A DNA stretch of 24,188 bases from Lenisia limosa (taxonomy: Eukaryota > Breviatea), in contig LPNZ01005150.1 of NCBI GenBank assembly GCA_001655205.1, positions 1 through 24,188 of the forward strand, in the 5' to 3' direction. This document shows positions 12,701-21,700 of this stretch, piece by piece (within the stretch, counting starts at the first letter, position 1; each line of letters begins with the position of its first letter). Both the position numbers and the translations under genes were made by a program. The notes under the pieces are model-generated. The model had not been told where the DNA came from and searched no databases. It worked only from the letters and a program-made list of their open reading frames with translations.

Positions 12701-15700
12701 ATAATGCGTTGCGACCCAAAACCACCAACCGAAACTCTGAATTTATGAGGGGACCTGTCATCCCGCCGCTCNNNNNNNNNNNNNNNNNNNNNNNNNNNNN
12801 NNNNNNNNNNNNNNNNNNNNNNNNNNNNNNNNNNNNNNNNNNNNNNNNNNNNNNNNNNNNNNNNNNNNNNNNNNNNNNNNNNNNNNNNNNNNNNNNNNNN
12901 NNNNNNNNNNNNNNNNNNNNNNNNNNNNNNNNNNNNNNNNNNNNNNNNNNNNNNNNNNNNNNNNNNNNNNNNNNNNNNNNNNNNNNNNNNNNNNNNNNNN
13001 NNNNNNACTCAAAAGGAGGTCGTTGGGAAGTACCTGTGGGTATGATAGATGAGGTCAAAATAGAGACATTGGTTCTTTAACCCGTTTAAACTATGATGAT
13101 TTGGTGGATACCTCACTCAAAAAAGCCCCCAGAAAACGACAGTTCCAAATGTTTTAAAGATATTACGCTGGAATTTTGGCTTTTCTAACAGGAAGAAGCA
13201 GCTCAAAGATACGTAAGTGCAATTGTTTTTCAGTTTAAAACAATATTATCAAGGAATCAAACTTAGATACTTACAACCATTCCCACCAATATACTGCTGG
13301 TTCCTAAAACGGTTGTAGCTGACTCGTCATTGGTACACTCGATAAAAAGCTCTGGCGTTTAAGTGACATTAAGGATGGTTCTCATCAAAGTTTATGATCT
13401 GGCAATTATATATTTAAACCCAGTCTAACCTTGAAATTCGAAACTGGATTTAAGCGGGGTCTCGAATCTAAATACATATTACCGAACAGAAAAACAAATG
13501 TGCAAGAAATTTAGTTTTATGTGGGGAGCCATCTATACCAATACAGTGAGCCCAGCCAAAAAAAGATTCTGATGCCCAGTATCCCCCTTACGTTGCCTGG
13601 TAGACGTTGTTTGTGACATGAATGATCTCATGGCACAGTACCTTGTCAGAGTTAACAGAGGGAACCAAAGACAGTAATAATGAAAGATATAATACTCCTT
13701 AAAACTTGCATAATTTGTTAAAAAAAACAATTGATTAAAGGGAAGCAAAGAACACAATGTTCATCTAACCCCTCACGAATGGATGGTCAGTCACCCTGCA
13801 TTTGGTGCCCATTTCAAAGTTGAGGAGTTCAAAGTTTGTCCCTATGTCGTGGTTAATTCCACTCCATATCATAATAAAAATGGAGTATCATTGGTAAGTT
13901 AATAAATCATGCTTTTTGCTGTCTGATTCGCTACAATAGTACCATATTAACCATACATGGATGTACTAATTTCGTAATAAGCTGACAATTTGACTTTTGC
14001 CTTGGAGCAGCACTCCTCAAACCGTCAAGAGTCAATGTGACAGTTGAACCTGCAAACGGCTGGATCGGAGTAATGGATTGTATCGTAGCAGCGGGCTGCG
14101 CTGAAGAGGGTCAAAACGTCCACACAAATGGCATTATCTAGTCTTGATTTCCGTACAGATGAACCGGTCAAGCTGCATGAAAAAACTTAGACCCTTCCCC
14201 AGCATACGAAGGCAATTGATTAAGGCGGTTTTTTGTATGTACTCTTTGTAGAAAGAGGTTGGGCAACGTTCAAGGCATTTTCCTCCGTGGTACACCTGGT
14301 TAATGATGAGTTAAATATAATCACAACTCCCTGCGTATGATCTTCGTGATTCATTCCTATGCACCACCACTTCATACCATGCCCTCAAGACACTCAATGC
14401 AAGCAAAAGATGAAGAGCACAGACGACAGTTGAGGGGACATTCTATGATGACATAAGCAAAATAACAATAGACCTATCAAAACATAAAATCAAGTTACAT
14501 CAGTTACATCAGCATATTAGGTGATTTATTCTTCCCTGATCAGAATTTGAGAAAAAAATGACTGAGGGTCATTTGTCATTTAGAGAATGTGCAGGTTACC
14601 CTCTGATAGTTTCCCCACACCTGTGGATAAGTCCAAAAAGTTGAAACTACCAACTCCCTCCCCCCACTTTCACATGCTCCCGATTCTGCATAATAGGTAT
14701 CTGGGCACCCGATAGTGACATCGTAGCAGTACTACAGCGTAATTGGGTTATCTTGCAAATGAGTTCTTTTGGAACTCGTATTCAGAAACACAGGAATTAT
14801 CCGTAGCCCCTGGGAGCTTTCAAAGTTGCCACAGCAGGAAACTGAGATTATTTACTTACATTGTTGAGATGTCTCTTCAAAGCATCACAATTAATACAGT
14901 AGTCTGCACGATTGTCACATTGAGAACACTGAGAGTCGCATTCTACAAGACAATAAAAAGTTCAGCTCAGATCTGCCGGACCAACTGCTCAGATATGCCG
15001 GACCAACAGCCAAAATATTGGATAAATACCCCTATTTTGCAACATAGGAACAACATTGAAGTGGAGAGGGGGGGGGGGCTCGTCCAGAAAAGTATCAGGT
15101 TAACGGACATACCAAGTTCGAGTGAGTCGGCCATTCGATTGTAATGGTTGCTGGGTATTGGAGTACATGGTGTTGTGGGTGAATCAAATCTGCTAAAAGC
15201 CTCACATGCCTACATTTGTGTTAATCTGAACACCTACAACAAAAAGAAGGAACACAACAAGGAACCTGGGTATTACCACCCTAAGCTAACAATCCCCCAT
15301 CACCTCGCAAGTTCTGCAATCTTTCCTTCCATATCCCTCAGGGCAGCTGATGTCACAATCGTTTGCAGTTTTTGATTCAGAAATCAATGCGTACGGCGTG
15401 TACATGAGCTAAACAATGGGTGAGTGCTATGTTGACAATGAGCTCAATAGTACGGTAGAATAATACGAACTAAATAGTACGGTGGAATAATACGAACTAA
15501 ATAGTACGGTGGAATAATATGAGCTGAATAATAGGTGAAATACACGCAAAATGATAGGTTACGATTATATTTGGAGAGCTGAGGAGACCATCTCACTTGT
15601 CCTGGGTTAATGTATGCATTGTCTGGGATATTTGCACTGACACCTCCGTGACAGTAGTTCCCGACGGGGCAGGAAAGACATGTGTCGGTTTCTGCTCTTT

Positions 15701-18700
15701 GTCCTTAACAAGTAAGGTATCGTTATAATGGGTGTGCTTGGAAGTTGGGATTATTATCTTTTATGCCTTCCAATGAATTATCGTTTGTTGTTAAAAATAT
15801 TTATATCATTTGATTATTTAAAATAAATTGAACAAAGGACACCAATTAAGTGGACTGCAAGATTCAATTATAGTGGAATACATCCCACATACCAAGGTAG
15901 CAGTTCTTGCATGTTTTCCCGTCATCGCTATAGAGTCCCTTTGATGCACCAGAAGCTACTGTCCGGCATAAAAACAACTAATACCACTGCTCCAATATTA
16001 TGTATACTCTGTACATAAAAATATTTGGCCAGATACACCATTGTTTTACTTATCTCTATATTATATTAAATAGATATCATATGTATAGTATGTATAACAT
16101 CTTACTGTCTATTGTATTACTCTGATTGTATATGCACATGTAAATCCCCCAAACATCTTTCGTTAGCACAAAAAGACCGACGCACTCCCCACATACTCAC
16201 AGAACAGCTCTCGCAGTTGCGAGTCAAAGGGTTAAAGACTTTGGTCAAGTCAGCACAAAATAGTGTGTCAATGCTACAAAGTTAGGCTGAAATAAGAACA
16301 AACCGCTTCCAGGTTTCAAAATATAGTATAATGTGTGTAATATGATATAGTATATGTAGCTATATCATATATGTATGTATAGCTATATACATAATATTGT
16401 ATGCAATATGAAAACTTACCAAAAAAAATATCATTTGACCAATGGTATTTCAACCCTTCCAACCCACCTTGGTCCGTAAACAGTGCCGCCTGCACTAACA
16501 CATGCTCCCGTTTCCACGTCGGTGTAGAAGTTCGACGGGCAACTATAAAGAGTGAAGGAAGAAAAGAGGCATATCAATAGCCTTGAACTGGGTAAGACAA
16601 CACTCGGAAAGTATCGAATATGTACAAACACCAGTTATACCAATGTCTTGAAGTATCCCTAGATTGTATTTTGTCATTTTTGGTAATAAAGTGAAGCCTC
16701 GTTCAAACATTATACAAATTTGTCATTAAGAAAAATAACACAATTGCCCTCCGCCAAACCTTATCAGATGCAAAAAAAAATGCAATACTGAGATAAAAAA
16801 AAAGGGGGGGATGGGAGGACTGGGGGGAGGGGGGNNNNNNNNNNNNNNNNNNNNNNNNNNNNNNNNNNNNNNNNNNNNNNNNNNNNNNNNNNNNNNNNNN
16901 NNNNNNNNNNNNNNNNNNNNNNNNNNTCTCATTGGCGATGGCATCAAAAAATTGTTCTGCGGGTAGAGGGACAGAGTTGGTCGCTGGGAACGTTGGCAAT
17001 TTAGCTGTGTTGCATTAGGCGTTTGCCGGTCTCCAATGTTATTATCGATCCAAGTTAATGGTAGTGGATTCAATCGGTTAATTTGAATTCAAAGAATCAC
17101 CATATCTGCAACCTCCCCAACGACTCCCCCCCCCCCNNNNNNNNNNNNNNNNNNNNNNNNNNNNNNNNNNNNNNNNNNNNNNNNNNNNNNNNNNNNNNNN
17201 NNNNNNNNNACTGGCCATCTGGGCAAATACAGTCTTCCACGGTCTCCTAAACTTAATTAAATCATGCTGGGTAAAGAGCTTGATTTCGATCTTAAATGTT
17301 GTACCAGATTTTCACAACGGTCTCCTTCCGTTCTTTGATTTAGCATTTGTCCAGGAGAGCACAAGAGTTCAGGACAATCAAGCTCTCAATATTGTTCCAA
17401 TTTTGGCTTACAACAAGTAACCCCTCCCCCCATTATTTCCGATAGTTAATCCAAGGTTAACAGACCTTCGGAGGCAACGCTCTCATTGAAGGCAGGGGGC
17501 ACGCTACTTTCGCTTCTCCCCTCTTTCTTACAAAATTTTCTGCAAAAATGAGTCTTTTTTGAAGATATTTGTCCACAGTGTTCCAAAGAAAAAGTATGAT
17601 ATAGTACACTAAATATGTACATAATATATTCCACAGGTGATCTAAAAAAAAGACAAAACACCCCTTAAAACCAGACCCAAGGATCTCCATAAGCAGAAGC
17701 AAATAACGATTTGCCTCTCAAATGAGACGAAACTGAGAAAAATACCATCTGGTATTAATACATATTTGCTTTTAGTTCCTCAGACATTTTCGTACAAAGG
17801 TGCTATGTGCAACACATACCAGGCAAAGTTGAACAACTAGAGTCGTTTTCTGTTCCGGAAGGGCAGTCGTAAAAAGGCCCTGGGAAGTGGCAGTCTAACT
17901 GGATAGCGTTAATCACGATGTCCGTTTTTCATCTACACACTTGTATAGTATTTGATATTTGAAAAGATTAGTACTGTATCAGGCTAAGGCCATATAGAAT
18001 CAGGTGCTATGAAACAAAAACAAACAAAGTCATAAGATGAGTACAAAAAGTGATACTTGTACCCAAAAATAAATCTCCACGTACAATGTCAGAAGAACCA
18101 AATTTAATGTGGGCTGACCCTCTTGGGCAAGGGAAGACGAGACCCGAGAAACAATAGCTTCCTAAGGAGGGTGAGGAACTAACGTGTCGCACTGACACTC
18201 AGCATTGGCCCAAACAAACCTGGGGGGCACGTGGAGCAACCAGTGCCGTTGTGATAAGAGCCGGAAGGACAATGTTCGCAAAAGATGTCAATAGGGGAAC
18301 CTTCTACAGATACGTATGGTTAATAAGAGGTACATTGCTACCACTGAGGATTTGAAACCAGTCACAGAAAACAACGCATAGAGTATTTATCCAATACTGA
18401 GTAGAGTTTATATACAGTATACAGTACTGAATAGTTGATATATTATAGAGTACTGAGTATGTATGAAACTAATCCGCTCAGCAATCAGAATGCCGCATAA
18501 ATATGAAATTCTCATTCAAATCCAGCAACCTGCTTTGATGAAAGGCATTTTGCACTGGACTTCTTCAATTGTCGTTCCAACTGGTTCCTGAAAGTTTTAG
18601 CGATGTAGTCTTATACAGTCCAGCTGGGAAGAGGGATTTATGTCAATTTCCACTTGTTGGTGATTGGGCGGGGCAGAATTTACGAGTCAAAGAGTCAGAT

Positions 18701-21700
18701 AAGCCTTACCAGTAGTTCGTGATACTCCACACAGCCAAAATGTGGTACTAAATAGGTTCCATTACCGCAAGGCAAACACGTTCCGTTGGTCGCCCAAGTG
18801 CCTAGTATTGTTAAAAACAGTGCCCCCCCCCCCAACCAATACCAGCACTCAAACGTCATTTAAAAATGGGCATATGGTGGATCCTACTCTTATCGGTACC
18901 CCCTCCCCTCTCACTACCATAATGTATAGTATTGATATAGTATATCCTACTTGTATATACATACATATGATATATAGTAATATATAAAAATAATGTATAA
19001 TACATCACATTATATGCTACATGATACATTTATTGTAGTACATCATATGTTCTGCCCCACCAGCCCCACCCCTCTTCCCCACCAGCTAAACAGGCGTTAG
19101 TCCTTCGCCCATCAAGGGTATGTCTTCCAATGGGAACGNNNNNNNNNNNNNNNNNNNNNNNNNNNNNNNNNNNNNNNNNNNNNNNNNNNNNNNNNNNNNN
19201 NNNNNNNNNNNNNNNNNNNNNNNNNNNNNNNNNNNNNNNNNNNNNNNNNNNNNNNNNNNNAGAGCAATGCAAGACATGAAAACTCAAGATTTCCTTAACA
19301 GAAGTTCACAATAGACCCAACAGACCTGGGGGGCAGTTCTGACAAGTTCCATTTGTCGCAACATATTCTCCATACTAGAAAGCAGTGTTGAAATGTGCCA
19401 TTAGCAATTATGTCATATACTATATCATATGCCATATTATTGCATATACACAATACATGTATATATCATATATCAGATATAATATATATTATCATGCTGG
19501 TACTCTATATCATCCATAATAATAGTGCTATGTATCTATTAATATATACCCTGGTCCACCTCCTTCTTAATAATTCAAAGGTCCCCATCGGTCAAAAAGT
19601 GTCCATGAAAAAGGGGATATTATTCTGATAAACCCTCTTGGAGAGCCTAATACTATTTCCTAAACCGCACCCACCTCTGAACATGAAACACTGCAATTCG
19701 GTTCCGTGCATGGGAGACCTATAAGATTAATGCTAGCAAAGTCATAATAGATCTGACTCGTCCAAATAAAAGTTTCCTGAATATTCTTCTCAATAAATAT
19801 GCAATTCATACCCACTAATAGTCCTTACAATTCAAGGGACCACCACCCCCATACCAATACACGTGCTGCTGCCGACCATTATGAGCCCGTGGTAGAACTG
19901 CGAAAAGCCGAACATGTAAAAGTCATTGGGGCACGTCTCGCATTTTTCGGTTGCCAGATTGAAGTAACCTACGATATTTGAGCGGACAAGAAGCAACTTT
20001 CTCCAAGTGTACAGCAATCCCCACTTCCAGTGCTACACGAGACATCCCCCCCCCCACTTCCAGTGCTACAGGAGTAACAAGACGCTATTGTCGCCGTTCT
20101 AGGGTTACTCCAAAAGCCATACGGACATCTTAAGGGTCAGCGTGTTTTTGTTGTTGGGAAGTTCAAAAAATGAACAAAAAAACTGCTTCAGTTGACATTT
20201 GTTAAATATTGATGTTACCCCCCCCCCCTCCCNNNNNNNNNNNNNNNNNNNNNNNNNNNNNNNNNNNNNNNNNNNNNNNNNNNNNNNNNNNNNNNNNNNN
20301 NNNNNNNNNNNNNNNNNNNNNNNNNNNNNNNCTTTACAAGGTTTACATAATCTGGGCTGAATCAGGACGAGGGATAATGCAGTCTTCTCTTGTATAGGAG
20401 GATGAATGGATTAGTGCCGGCAAAAGCCCTCCTACAAGCCAATCCTCTCGTAGCCAGGTTTGCAAAGACATGATGACGCACTAGGGAAGTGAGTGGCTGC
20501 ATAAAGATTATATCAACTCACCTTGAGGATCCCAAAAACAGGGTGGTTTCGCTTGGATCACAGGTTTGTTTCAAACCATATACGCTGTATGTTCCTAATG
20601 GAGAAGGTACTAGTTCGGTACCATTCCTCACAAAACCATGTTCAGGGACTTGACTTCGCTAAAATTGTCGGACTTCAGTATAAAACCCATTTTATCACAA
20701 ATTAGATTCCAAAATACAACGTTGAGGTAATTCCTTGAGAATAAAGGTTTTTTTGACCTCCAGGGGACGCCATCACCACTTACCCTGCTAATGCCAGCCT
20801 GATACCCGATATCCACGGGAAGGCAAAATCGTTTAGAACTGTACTCTCTTCTCGTGTATGCTGGGCATTTGAGCAAGTATCCTCGGGTATCCTCATAAAA
20901 ACCTTCAGTAATCTGAGTAGTAAAGAATATGATATGAAGCTATTCATATGAATAGTTCAATAGAAACTGTGGAGCTGTTGACCTCTCAATAAAATATAAG
21001 CATTCTTGAACGCATAGACATATATATGTATCCATTTGGACGAAATACTGGTTGCGACCTGTCCTCCTCTTAGCGCAACCATACATATATGGACTGTGTA
21101 ATATTCCCATGCTTACATCCACACAGCTTTTGGTTTCTGGGTCATACGCCATGTCAGGGTGGCTGCAAGAACAAACAAGCCATGGTTGCGAATGTTGCAG
21201 AAATGGCACGTTGAGAGTGTAACTGTCAAAACCAAGCAGTGTGCAGCTTTTAGGGGAGGTCTATTTTGTAAGACAAAGGGGTTGTTGAGTGGTGAAAGTC
21301 GAATATCTAATAGCTAGGGAATAAATTGCTCAAATATTATAATTATCATTCACAATTCCAAATCTGATCATTTCATCACCCAAGTCATACACACTTACCA
21401 TGCCATGAATGTGACACACTTGTCCGTCGCCTTGACATGCATAGAGTTTTCGAGTCGTTGTATTACTGCGGTACCCCTGAAAATCAATAAGACAAAAGGC
21501 TCCAGGAGGTAACAATACTTCTGCTTTCAAAAATTACATAAACAATAGAATAATCCCATACAGAACAAAACAATTGAAGCAATTTCGACATCGTACCGGT
21601 GGAGAGAGGGTTTGACAGTCCCACCCCGCTTTGCCATTCGGACATCGACAATTGGTCTGAAGTAAGCAGTTAAAAATGATCATCCCAATCCAAAAAGCCA

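Noticed and set aside
12675-13080. Long open frames across N runs
   Set aside because: Their length is made by undetermined bases; the same holds for frames over the other gaps.
14743-15144. 133-codon plus-strand open frame
   Set aside because: Shadow of the furin-like exons and of the 22-bp intron repeat; no start context or domain.
16431-16631. Membrane-like frame upstream of the exon 16468-16542
   Set aside because: The hydrophobic part is the pyrimidine-rich intron end; coding starts after the TATAG acceptor at 16543-16544.
19395-19628. AT-rich block as a possible origin or matrix attachment site
   Set aside because: Only low-complexity intron sequence; no defined motif to support either.
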